Assembly (NCBI RefSeq): GCF_018687715.1
Contig: NC_056760.1
Span: 6,175,501 to 6,239,500 of the forward strand
Reading direction: 5' to 3'
Source: Carya illinoinensis
Lineage: Eukaryota; Streptophyta; Magnoliopsida; Fagales; Juglandaceae
Length of the DNA: 64,000 nucleotides
Shown here: piece after piece, positions 41,865-52,905 of the stretch
Numbering within the stretch: position 1 is the first letter of the stretch
Layout of the letters: each line of letters begins with the position of its first letter
Position numbers and translations under genes: made by a program
The notes under the pieces: model-generated
The model's database searches: none
The model's input: the letters and a program-made list of their open reading frames with translations, nothing else
What the model was told of the DNA's origin: nothing

Positions 41865-44800
41865 GTATTTTGTGATAGCAGAAGCAATTGCAAGTGGGTA
41901 CAGTCTTATTGTTCTATTTGTTTCTTCCAAGAGCTCTTTGCTTTGGTGCTTGGTTGTGATCCTAGACGTGGTAATGCAGCTTAATTTTTCATAATTTCTT
42001 TTAAATAAATCTTATCCAATATATGTTCTTGATGTTGAGAATTTGGACCTCCAAATTCACCCCCCTTAGGATCTACCCTTTGCAGGAATAACAAGAAAAA
42101 TATAGAAATAATAACAACACAAGAAATTTACGTAGAAACTCCAAAACAGGAGAAAAACCACCAGACCCAGAGAAGAAAATTCACTATGTGAAAAATTATT
42201 ACAATCACACAATTTTTCTTCTCACCACACCCACAAAGCTACCCCACTAGTCAAACTTTAACTTTACACCTCTTCCTCTTTTACAAAAGGTTAATAGAAG
42301 AATTTAACTAAAATTAAAAGTTATTAGATAAATTTTCAACTGGTGCACTTAAACTAAGAGGCTAAGCCTCTTATTTATATCTCATGGCTTATGCCATTTT
42401 CTTTAATCCCACCGATGTGGGACTAACAAATAAGCAAAAGTCCACAATCTCCACCTTGCGACTTTGACTAGTCCCACAGCCAAGCTCCACCTCAATGAAA
42501 ATTTTCATAGCTTCCGCTATCATGCTTCACCATAAAAGCATATCCACTTAGAATAAACCAATTCTAAGCATTTCACTTCGGCCCATGTCGAAAACAACTT
42601 TGCTGAAAATTATGGTGTAACTTTCACGTTTGGCTCTCCTGGAAGTTCATCAGCCATCGACATGAATTTCCACCACACACCCTGCATCAATGCCAAACCA
42701 ATGCCTGTGTGCAAAATTGTGGACCCACTAATATTAACACATCCTCTATCATGGCAACTTTGGAAATTAGCGGCATGCCATGAGGATGTACATGTGTAAC
42801 AGCCCGCTAGAAATTCAATTGTGAAATTTCTATTAACTTTAGGAACCTCGTGAAAACCCCATAAGTTTTCACGAATCCATTAATTGATAGGTTTTTGTCT
42901 AATTACATAGTTAGTGTTATTATTTATTATGGTATCAAAAGTGTATTTTTTATTATTGGAGATAGTTAGAAGTGTCAAAATGTATTATGGTTTGTGCCAT
43001 TATACTCGGAGGGTTATTTAAAGTCTTATGGCGCAATAACATTTTTTCATATTTTCGGACAAAACGTCTATTCAAAACTGTAGATATTATTGGATAAAAA
43101 AAAATATCTTGAGATAATTTTCATGAATATTATTGGGTAAAAATATTTTGAGTTGATTTTTATAGATATTATTAGATAAAAATATCTTAAGTTGATTTTT
43201 TGTAGATACTATTGGATAAAATATTATGAGATAATCTTTTATAGATATTTTGGGTAGGAGAAAACTACACTCAACTCTCAACTCCAGCCTCATCTCTTCC
43301 ATATCTCATCCATAAGTATCTCCAGCCACATCTCCCCATGAAATTATCTTCATTTACACTTTCCATTGAAAGAATATCAAACACTCTCTCTCAGACAGCT
43401 TTTAGGAGGTCTTTTACACATCCATTTCGAAGCTTTTGTAAGTGTTTTATCATAAAGTCTCCTTCATATAAGTTGTTTCTTTTTTAGTCTAGTTTACATG
43501 GATATCTTATTTGCCCCATTTGAAGATCATTTGGTCAGTCCAATATTGTGTAAACTATAGAAAGGTCATTATGGGAGATAAACTGGAGAATATGTTATAG
43601 TTTGGAGTTTTTGACCAAGCTAATGGATAGATATTGGTCCGAAATTTTTATGAAGTATTGTTAACATGTATATGTGACTATTGGTTGAGGAATTTTGCAT
43701 GATTAAAGGTTTTGATAAAAGATTTTCTTAGATTTAGAAACTTAGAAACTGGAAGAAAAAAAACAGTTTCTGTTTTGAGAAAGTTTAACTCTTTGGTGGT
43801 CTAAACCTATTCCAATGGTTTTGATAATTTTATTGGAGGATCCTAAACATCTTATATACATGTTATATTATTATTTTGAAGATATTTGGTGTAAGTTTCA
43901 AATATATGAAATTTTATGCAAAGAGATATTCAAATAAGCCAAAGTGTGGATATTCTTGGTTAAATTTATGTTTTGGTTAATTTCTAACTAAGTGATCTTG
44001 AATTAGAAGCTTATATATGTTTTAGGACATCTTTTTAAACCATGTGATGGTTTGGTTTGAAGATCATATATTTATAAGTCATAAATCAAGAGATTTATCA
44101 AAACTAGTTGAGGAAAAAGTTTCTGTTTTTGGACTAAATGTAAAACCAAAAACTCCAAATGTTATTTTGTGATTTTGGTGACTTTAGTTTGATGATTTAA
44201 AGCATGGTTGATGTTAGGATGATATTATGAATATGTTAGAAGTAAGATTTGATTTTTGAAATTCTTGGAGATGTTTTGATTTAAGGTCAAAACTTGTGAT
44301 TCAAGTACTTGGATCTTTTTACAAAAAAAAGTTTGGTGTTAATTATTAGTTTTTTCTAAATGGATGTTTTAAGTATGGTTTTGAACTTAGGATTGGAAGA
44401 TGTTTGTTGCAAAATTTTGGTTTAAGCATGAGTTTTGAAGTTAGAAGGAATTGCAACAAAAATCAAGAGAAATGGCCTATGAATGTTTCGGCCATAGTGT
44501 GTTCTTCATAGTTGTGCTTTGTTTTAAATTTTTCTGAGTTAATATTTAAGTTTAGGACAAAATTTACATGAGGAATGTAAATTTTGAAAACTTTTAGAGT
44601 TAGTATGCAAAATCCTTAAGTTTTGGGTAAAACGGTCATTTTCCCACATGTAGAGAGTAAAATGAAAATTTTACTCCTTAAGTTAGTATTTTCCATATTT
44701 CAAATTATTAGTGATTTAGTTCTAACTTTTAGAATCACTAATTACAGTTCCTCGTGATCGCACTTGAAGTTTTATAAGAAACGCGGAGATCGAAGTAAGT

Positions 44801-47800
44801 TAGCTTTTAACTTACTAGCAGTCTACTGTGTATGTGTGCTAAATAAAGGAACTACAATGTATGTATGTGTGTTATCATATATGTCATGCCATGCCAAGTT
44901 ATCACGTAATTGTCTATTATACAGAATTTATTCTGTCATCAATTTTTATCTGTTACATAATATATTCTGTTATGTATTACTGTACATTACAAGTACGTCA
45001 TGCTAAGTATGCCATCTATTACATGTATGTCAAGTCATGTAATATTCACTGTTGCAAGTATGTCATGTTAAATATGTTGTCTATTATATGTTATGCCATG
45101 TTACGAAATGTTTCTATCTCAAGTTGGTCATGTATTTCAAGTTATGTTCAAGTCACGTTATGTTACGTCAGGGCTTCAGTCCTTTCGTATTATAGTCACG
45201 TTTCATCTTGATTACTTATGTATGGAGTCACAGCAATTGTGACGCATACACTACGTGAGATACATCAATTGTGACACGTAGAATACATGGGGTCACAACA
45301 ACTGTGGAGTATGTATTTAAGCAGTTAAAGAATAAGTTTCCGTATAATACATGGGGCCACAACAATTGTGGAGTATGTATTTACACATAGAATACATGGG
45401 GCCACAACAACTGTGGAGTATGTATTTTTCATGTTAAGTCAAGTTTGTGTAGAATACATGGGGTCACAACAATTGTGGAGTATGTATTTTTCATGTTAAG
45501 TCAAGTTTGTGTAAAATATATGGGGCCACAACAACTGTGAAGTATATATTTACACGTAGAATACATGGGGCCACAACAACTGTGGAGTATGTATTTTTCA
45601 TGTTAAGTCAAGTTTCAGAACAAGTTCATGATAAGTCAAGTTTCAGATCAAGTTCATGTCAAGTTAAGTTCAATTCATGTTTCAATTTAAGTTATGTCAA
45701 TTATGCTATGTTGTACGCCAAGTTATGCTTTAATTACTTATAAATTTGATTATGCATTTATGCTTTTACTGTCATGCATGCATCATTAGCTTGTGTGGAA
45801 GTTTTTTGTTAACTTACTAAGATTTGTAATCAAATCTCACTTTGGTAGTCCCAACTACCATTCCCCCCGAATGATAGATCTTGTTACAGGACCTGAAGGA
45901 GAATCAGGAGCTGATCAACTAGACACAGTTGACTAAGCGACGGTGCGACGTCAATGTTAATATAGTAGTTAACGTAAATTACTACTTGTACAATGGAGTT
46001 GCATCTTTAGTACTTTTTGGATCATAACCATTTTGGACTAGTGTTGTGATCTATTCAATGGGTCTTTATGTATGAAGTATGTTTTAAGCATTTGAGATAT
46101 TTTCAATTTGGTGCATAGTATTGCTAAAGAAAAAAAAAATTATCCGCTGCGAATATTGCATAATGTTAGATGCATGTTAGGAACATTGCATCTTATATGT
46201 CATGAACGGGGGCAGGTAACCTTGTGTTGCATGTCTCAACGCTTCAAATGTCCGTCCGATCCCAAACGGAATTTGGGGGCGTCACAACATGTCTCTTTTT
46301 AAAGATCAAAATCTTCCATGGAGAGAGACACAATATTAGCATCAATACCAGTATTTCCATTTACTGACTTGGAGCCACTTGCCGAACCTGCTCCAGCTCT
46401 TGGACAATTTTTCTTGACGTACTCAGATTGTCCACACTCCCAGCAGACTACTTTTTTCTTCATGGAGTTCTTCATCTTCCCATTTCCAGCTGCTACCATT
46501 ACTGAGTTCTCAAGTAGAACATTACTTCCACTACTTAGTCTTCTCTCTTCAGAAAAGATTTTACTGGTAACTTTTGAAAAAATTATTTTCTCTTTCCCAT
46601 GTATCAAAATAGGTTTCATGTGCTCATAGGAAGGTGGAAGAGACCAGATGAGTTTCAATGCTTGATCCTCATCATCAATTTTAACTCCAATAGCTTCTAG
46701 CTCAGCGACAATGCCATTGAGAACACTTAAATGATCTGAAATAGTTGTACCTTCACTTATCCGCAGTGTATGAAACTGCTCCTTCAGGTACACACGATTT
46801 GAGACGCCCTTCGTCTGATACAACTCTTCAAGTTTTTCCCAGAGTTCCTTTGCCGTAGATATTCCATGCACATTTGTAAGAACATTTTTGGCCAGACACA
46901 GACGTATCGCACTTGCTGTTCTCAAATCCAGATCCTCCCAATCTTCATCACTCATTTTAGATCTGCTCCTTTCACCAGTCACACTAGTACCAGTGCTAAC
47001 TTCATGTGTTAGTCTGCCTTTCAATGCTTTGTGTAATCCTGATTGAATCAAGACATCCTTGACTTGTACTTGCCACAAGCCAAAATTGATTCTCCCATCA
47101 AATTTCTCCACCTCAAATTTGACAAGATTTGAAGGCCTACTTCCTGGCATTGCTTTGATGAATTTCTACAGAAATGAATAGTACCTCACTAATTCAATTT
47201 CCAGGAAAGATTGAAGGGTCACAATGGACACACTTAAAATTTCCAATCTCTTAGACAGAACCTCCTTAGACTATACGTATCCACACTACCATACCAAATC
47301 TCCACCCCACAAAAAGAACCTAGTGGCTCTGATACCAATTGTTGAAAATTTGGACCTCCAAATTCACCCCCCTAGGATCTACTCTTTGCAGGAATAACAA
47401 GAAAAATATAGAAATAATAACAACACAAGAAATTTACGTGGAAACTCTAAAACAGGAGAAAAACCACCAGATCCAGAGAAGAAAATTCACTATGTAAAAA
47501 ATTATTACAATCACACAATTTTTCTTCTCATCACACCCACAAAGCTACCCCACTAGTCAAACTTTAACTTTACACCTCTTCCCCTTTTACAAAAAGTTAA
47601 TAGAGGAATTTAACTAAAGTTAAAAATTATTAGATAAACTTTCAACTGGTGCACTTAAACTAAGAGGCTAAGCCTCTTATTTATATCTCATGGCTTATAC
47701 AATTTTCTTTAATCCCACCCACGTGGGACTAACAAATAAGCAAAAGTCAACACTTGATTTATCATAAAAAGAAGTAAATTGCTTTCTATTTGTTTAGGTT

Positions 47801-48031
47801 ATAACGATGCTACTGACCTCGAGCTTCTCGGCGGCGTTGGCAATAGCTCATGTGGGCAAGAAAGGGAACAGCCATGCCGGTTGGCTGCCTATTTGTGGAC
47901 AAGTTCCTAAGTTCTGCTACCATGCCATCGGAGCTCTAATCGCAGGTTGTATTGCTGTAATAATATATTTGGTTCTTCTAATCTACACCTTCACAGCATG
48001 TAGTGTTCTTGGTCCTCCCTTCAAACCGTAG
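41865..48031 (+). CDS. CASP-like membrane protein, last two exons (first exon not found)
   Basis: Exon 41865-41970 encodes [18 protein letters not shown] then [12 protein letters not shown]. Exon 47798-48031 encodes [20 protein letters not shown], then [13 protein letters not shown] and a final membrane segment ([13 protein letters not shown]), ending FKP-stop. Together they form the second to fourth membrane spans of a CASP-like (CASPL1 group) four-span protein; CASP relatives organise membrane scaffolds that guide wall deposition. The phase fits (the upstream exon must end with two bases; GTG|GTAATG donor; TTTAG acceptor). The first exon (TM1 and extracellular loop) was not seen in the 7 kb upstream. 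The intron between the two exons is 5.8 kb and is almost filled by a Copia element with a nested solo LTR. The gene is either 5'-truncated or has a remote first exon; reading frames are otherwise intact. Confidence 0.65.
42033..42446 (-). repeat. 3' LTR of the gag-only Copia element
   Basis: 414 bases, TGTTGAGAATTTGG...AAAAGTCCACA on plus. Differs from the other LTR by about 20 substitutions and small indels by eye, so the insertion is of moderate age. The adjoining tract read on minus, AAGGTGGAGAT (42447-42457), is the polypurine tract. Confidence 0.85.
42795..46286 (+). mobile_element. Nested 3.5-kb solo LTR (copy B)
   Basis: Begins TGTAACAGCCCGCTAG and ends GGGGGCGTCACA, flanked by an exact 5-base duplication ACATG (42790-42794 and 46287-46291). 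It is the same family as copy A at 5958-8971 and aligns with it through most of its length. It landed inside the Copia element, a few bases beyond the gag stop codon. The ends TGTAAC...GTCACA and the length indicate a long-LTR Gypsy-like family; no internal retroelement genes remain, so it is a solo LTR. Confidence 0.85.
45275..45598 (+). repeat. 45-bp minisatellite inside solo LTR copy B (about 6 units)
   Basis: Imperfect units built on GTAGAATACATGGGGCCACA followed by ACAACTGTGGAGTATGTATTT. Two of the units also carry a TTCATGTTAAGTCAAGTTTG linker. Copy A has about four units. Confidence 0.75.
46299..47150 (-). CDS. Retrotransposon Gag protein (Copia, UBN2-type)
   Basis: An open frame of 283 residues on minus, ATG at 47150. 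It opens with a short N-terminal motif region ([20 protein letters not shown]), followed by the central capsid-like UBN2 region (about 50-200, with [13 protein letters not shown] and [20 protein letters not shown]). A nucleocapsid knuckle at about 237-250 reads [14 protein letters not shown]. In the canonical knuckle, CX2CX4HX4C, a His is expected where this copy has Tyr, so zinc and RNA binding are probably impaired. It ends [13 protein letters not shown] with no protease after it. This is the only gene of the element. Confidence 0.88.
   Translation of the reverse strand: MPGSRPSNLVKFEVEKFDGRINFGLWQVQVKDVLIQSGLHKALKGRLTHEVSTGTSVTGERSRSKMSDEDWEDLDLRTASAIRLCLAKNVLTNVHGISTAKELWEKLEELYQTKGVSNRVYLKEQFHTLRISEGTTISDHLSVLNGIVAELEAIGVKIDDEDQALKLIWSLPPSYEHMKPILIHGKEKIIFSKVTSKIFSEERRLSSGSNVLLENSVMVAAGNGKMKNSMKKKVVCWECGQSEYVKKNCPRAGAGSASGSKSVNGNTGIDANIVSLSMEDFDL
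47326..47337 (-). other. Primer-binding site (initiator tRNA-Met)
   Basis: Minus strand TGGTATCAGAGC, two bases inside the 5' LTR (47340-47752). It confirms the minus orientation of the gag-only Copia element. Confidence 0.85.
47340..47752 (-). repeat. 5' LTR of the gag-only Copia element
   Basis: 413 bases, TGTTGAAAATTTGG...AAAAGTCAACA on plus. A TATTTATATC stretch near 47677 is the likely LTR promoter TATA region. Confidence 0.85.
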
Positions 48032-48549
48032 ACAGTACTACTTGATGATCTCTAATATATATATAGAGAGAGATTTTTAACTTGTTTTTTCTTTCCTTTT
48101 GCACCGTATCCTTCTTATGATCTTGTTCTTTACATTTTCCGCAGTATAAAAGTGTATGTACTGTGGGAATTATATGATCTATCGGGAGTTTAATATTTTG
48201 ATAAAGAAAATTTTATATATTATATTATCATCCTATTTATATTTTAATAAATAAGATGTGACATATTTATTACTATTAAATAATTATCTATTACATAATT
48301 TTTTATCATTAAATAATAAAAAATATGTCACATCATATATAATAAAATATAAATAAAATAATAATATAATATATAGAATTATTAGATACTGTACAAGGAT
48401 AAAGGATAAAATCTTTTGAGAAACAAATAGAAATATGAGTACAAGGGTAAAATCTTGTGTATTTGGTACTAAAATAGATATAAAAATTGGTACGTTGGAA
48501 GGTGTGAAGAGTACGAGGGTAAAATTTTATTTTTAAATCTCTTCATTGT

Positions 48550-48785
48550 TTTAACGGACGTTTGAATTGAGAAAGTATTATTTTCTATCTTATTTTATTA
48601 TTATAATTTTTTTAAAATTTTATATAAAATATAATAAATAATTTAATTTTTTAAATCTTAATTTATTTTTTAAAATTTTAAAATAATAATAATATTAAAA
48701 ATAATATTTTAATAATATTTTATTTAATTTTTATTTTTTATCTAAAACTATCTTATCTCATGTAAAAATTCACATTAACCTAAGT
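48550..48785 (+). repeat. AT-rich MITE-like element, copy 4
   Basis: TTTTCTATCTTATTTTATTA at the left, then TATATAAAATATAATAAATA, AATAATATTTTATTTAATTT, and TTATCTAAAACTATCTTATC at the right. Confidence 0.5.
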
Positions 48786-49309
48786 GTTGGAATATCTTAT
48801 GATGTATACGAAGGATTGACTTGACGCAAACGTATATATTTGGTTAAGGCTGATCATGTACTGATCGTGTTTTACATGTTTTCACGCGTAGGATTCAATT
48901 TTAATGCATTTTTATGAAATTGAGTAAAACTTCCAAGAGTCTAGTGAATTGGAGGGAAAAAAAAAAACTATCTAAACAGCTTAATTCTTTTTTCATTTTT
49001 ATTTTCATTTTGGTCCATTAGGCGAGCTGTGCCATATATGCATCATCATGTGCAACGTCTGATCAGTATGGACTAGTCTCTCTACGGCCAATCACGGCAT
49101 ATAATATATTACAATTGGCACTCTTTGCTTTAATTCTGAGTGCATTTGTATTGTTTTTAAATTATATAAAAATAAATAAAAATAAAAAACCATAGTGCAT
49201 ATATATTGTTAAAATTAACGATTAATGAACTAGATGTTAAAATTAAGACCAATGACATTTGTACCTTGAACTAGTGGAATTAGTAGTAACCTCCTTATTT
49301 AAGGCGATC

Positions 49310-49515
49310 GAAAAACAATCTCAACTCATTTCATTTCATCTTATCTTATCATTACAATTTTCTTAAATTTTCATATAAAATATAATAAACAATTCAATAT
49401 TTTCAAATCTCAAAACAATAAAAATATTAAAAAATAATATTTTTAAAATATTTTATTTAATTTTTAACTTTCATCTCAATTCATCCCGCCTCAACTTACT
49501 ATTCAAACTGTACCT
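49310..49515 (+). repeat. AT-rich MITE-like element, copy 5
   Basis: The best-preserved copy: TCTCAACTCATTTCATTTCA at the left, CATATAAAATATAATAAACA in the middle, TAATATTTTTAAAATATTTT, then CTTTCATCTCAATTCATC at the right. Confidence 0.55.
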
Positions 49516-50909
49516 AAAAAATAGATACATTTTTCTGAGGGGTTCAACGTCATTGGCAAGAGTGTGTCTGTATACTTCAAATATATCAATATATCCGTAA
49601 ACAATAGTGAAATAATTTGAGTTAAGATATTTATTAAATTTTAAAATATGATAAGGAAAAAATTGAAATTTGAAAGAGTAGCGTTGTTTTTTATATTTTA
49701 TTTGATAACTTGAAAATGCTATAATAATTAGGTAATAATTAGTTGAAAAAAATTAATAATTTACAATTAAAAAGTATTATATTTGAGTGATATATGAAAA
49801 GACAATAGTATAAGAATATCCGAAAATATTGGAAAACAGTTGTATTTTTCCGAACAGACCCTCATATTCATGATTTTTTGTACATGTGCGTTTTTCTTAA
49901 TTTCTTAATTTTTCAATATATATGCTATCAAATGGCATGGTTAATTTACTCAATTTATGTATATTAACAGGCTACATTTGAGATAATATTGACATCTAAA
50001 CATATATATTAACCTAAATCCTCGTGCGATCTCTTTGATGGCCTTAAGATTTTCCTGGAGTGCATAAATTAAAAGAATTTTTGTAGTACTTATGATTTAA
50101 CAAGGGCTGAAAATTGTGAGAAGTCGTGCCATTGATCTCCAATCGCGATGTTAATTATCTAAATTACAAGCCAACATCACTGAAAAATCACCGATTGATA
50201 GAAGTTTAGAACTCCTCCTATAAATAGTTATTGTGGATACTCTCTCATGAGCAGTTCTTAGTTTTTTTAAAAAAAATTACAAAATATTACTTGACGGACG
50301 TGGTGAATCATCTTCACTATAATAATCTGCGATGGCCTGGCAAATCCAATTGAGAAATTTGGCAATTTTTCGGATATTTCTAAGTGACGACCATTGTACG
50401 TCCACTATCAAAGATAACAAAACAATGTCGCCTTTACAAGTTAAACCACCGTCTCAATAGTGCTTTTGTAACGGCTACAAAATACTTCGTCATGTTCTTT
50501 ATTAAGGCGATAAGCATAGCCTGTACACCGCCGTAGATGCGTTGCCCACGTGAATGTTGCTCTTTTTGAAAAGAAAAACATCAACGGGAAACGGGTTAAC
50601 TCTAGAGTAGAGGGAATCTATGGACCACGGTAGATTGGCTAGGGAACACAAATAGAATCTTATTCTTCCTACACAAGCATATATATGCTGACAAATGCAA
50701 GGAGAAAGGATCGCCACCCAAAATGTGCCCATGTTTTAAGCCAATCAATCCACACCATCTTGGCAGATAACACCGTCCACACCAATCTACGATCAGGATT
50801 ACTTGGGCAAATCGCAGTTATGCTCACTCAACAATGTACTAGTCTCCCATAAATGCACCAAAACCATCGAAGACCACAACGTGGAGACGCAACCCAGTAC
50901 CCGAAGAAG

Positions 50910-52874
50910 ATGGTTTGTGGAGTTCTTTTGTCGTCGATTTCCGTTATTTGTCCATGTACGACCTCCATATATGGCTCTAAAAGATCCACTAAGATTCAAA
51001 CTCGTTCTTGTGCAACACGCAGAATTCAGTGCTCAAATTCTGGTCCAGACTTGCCCCTAACAACTGGTAATCTTATTCTTTTATGTGTTAATTCAAACAT
51101 CATTTTAATTTTCCCCGAGTGGAGCTTTTTAAGATGGGGGTTCCTTAAAAACCGGCTTCTTGAATCCTCCAAATAGATAGAATTTAGCTGCCTGTTTGGT
51201 TGAAAGAAATTAGTTGGTTTCACAGATTGAAACTGAATGTGCGAAATAATTATATTTTGTAACAACCAAGAAAGTCTAAAATCACATTTGGAATATACTC
51301 CAAACAATGTGAGATCTCATTCACATCTGTCAATTCGCAATCTGGGTATTACATATTTCCTCTTTACTCTGTGGTTTGTGACTGGCTATCTTGAACTGTA
51401 GCTATTTTTTATACCTGTTTATTCTTAAAAGGGAATGTGTGGTTCTTACTGGTCCGTAACAATCCACAATGTTTGCTTGGCAGATAAGGTATGAAATAGC
51501 TTAGGGAAACAGCTTCTTGAAAGCCTCTATAGCTTTCTACAGAGAGGATGAAAGAATTGTGGGGAAACAACTTTCTCGTCTTACCTTTCATGGTTTACTT
51601 AAACTTGGGTTTGTGTGCAGTGCTTGTCACTTTACCCTCTGTTATAAATATGAATTAGGAGGTTCAAAGATCTCTGTTCCATAGAGGCCGTTAAACCAGT
51701 ATTTACCTGTTTTCAATACATTAGAACGAATTCAACCCATATGCTAAATATACATATTATTTTAGTTGTTTTGCATTGCTATGTGAGAATAGATGCCTAG
51801 ACTTTCTTATTGGTGTCATTTATATAGAGGTATTGAATGACTTCTGGGATACATATTTCAAGATCCCTAGAGTTGTAGAGTTCCAGTTGTATGAATCTAA
51901 TGATTTGGCCGAGGCCAATTTGGCACAATATTTGCTAATTAAAAATGTTCAGTGGGAAATATTTCATCTTATAAGATAATTTCAGCATGGAAAATTATAC
52001 TTTACCCCATCAAGTTACCAATTCTTTAGCAGTATGACCACTGAACTATCAAAGTTGTCACTTTACCCCTAAAGTATTACTTCTTTTGGAATTTTTTGTT
52101 CCCCCCCACCTCTTTGAGATCCAAAGTTAAGATCGTGCGATGTCACGTATTTTTCATTTTTATCGTCAAATATTTACAAGGGGTCGATTATGAATAATTC
52201 TTCACATTGGGAATGAACTGACAACTGTGCTAACTTGGTGGTCTTACTGCAAATGGAGTGGTATATTTTCTGGAATTTGGTCTTGATTTTGATAACACAT
52301 TATGGCAGAAAATTTTCAAAATGATGCTTCTATGACTGGTGGTGCATATGATTTTGAAAGAGCAACGACATCACTTACTAGTCTGTCAATATCGTCATCG
52401 AAGAAGGTGACTCTCGTAAGGCATGGCCTTAGCTCTTGGAATGAAGAGAGTAGAGTTCAGGTGTGTTTCTTCTCTGTTTTTCAACTTCTGTTAGTTCTGT
52501 TTATTTTCTTCTGGGGAAGGGGGATTGATTATCTTGTGTTTTCATAAGTGAAAATTGAAGGTGTACACTTCTTTGCTTCTCAAATCCAATTGTTGTGTTT
52601 TTATACTGCCTTAAATAATTGTGCTGGTTTGGAGCGCCGTAACTAAATTAGCTCCATGCCTTGTTTGCCTTGGACTTATGTTAGGTAAGCCTTTAATGTC
52701 TACTAACTTGATTGGTATATGTACATTCCAGGGAAGCTCAAACTTATCTATCCTAACAGAAACCGGAGTGAGGCAAGCAGAGAGGTGCAGGAAAGCCTTG
52801 ACAAGTATGCACTTTGATCAATGCTTTTCAAGTCCAATATCTCGTGCCAAGGTTTGAAAAATACATATTTAGTG

Positions 52875-52905
<31 letters not shown>

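Larger units (their letters stand above)
42033..47752 (-). mobile_element. Gag-only non-autonomous Copia element (TR-GAG type) with nested solo LTR
   Basis: LTRs at 42033-42446 and 47340-47752 (TGTTGA...CAACA), flanked by an exact 5-base duplication CTTGA (42028-42032 and 47753-47757). Read on minus: 5' LTR, primer site, gag frame, short non-coding tail, purine tract, 3' LTR. There is no protease, integrase, reverse transcriptase or RNase H. Without the nested 3.5-kb insertion the element is about 2.2 kb, the layout described for terminal-repeat elements with only a GAG domain. It sits in the intron of the CASP-like gene, in antisense. Confidence 0.85.
48032..50909. other. Intergenic spacer with two MITE-like copies
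   Basis: AT-rich. MITE-like copies lie at about 48550-48785 and 49310-49515. A 76-codon minus frame at 50502-50732 matches nothing I know. The last few hundred bases should hold the promoter of the phosphatase gene that follows. Confidence 0.4.

Noticed and set aside
52302..52547. Separate small gene starting at the ATG at 52302
   Set aside because: The ATG overlaps the acceptor TGGCAG; exon 2 starts at 52309 and joins in frame to the transit-peptide exon at 50910-51066.
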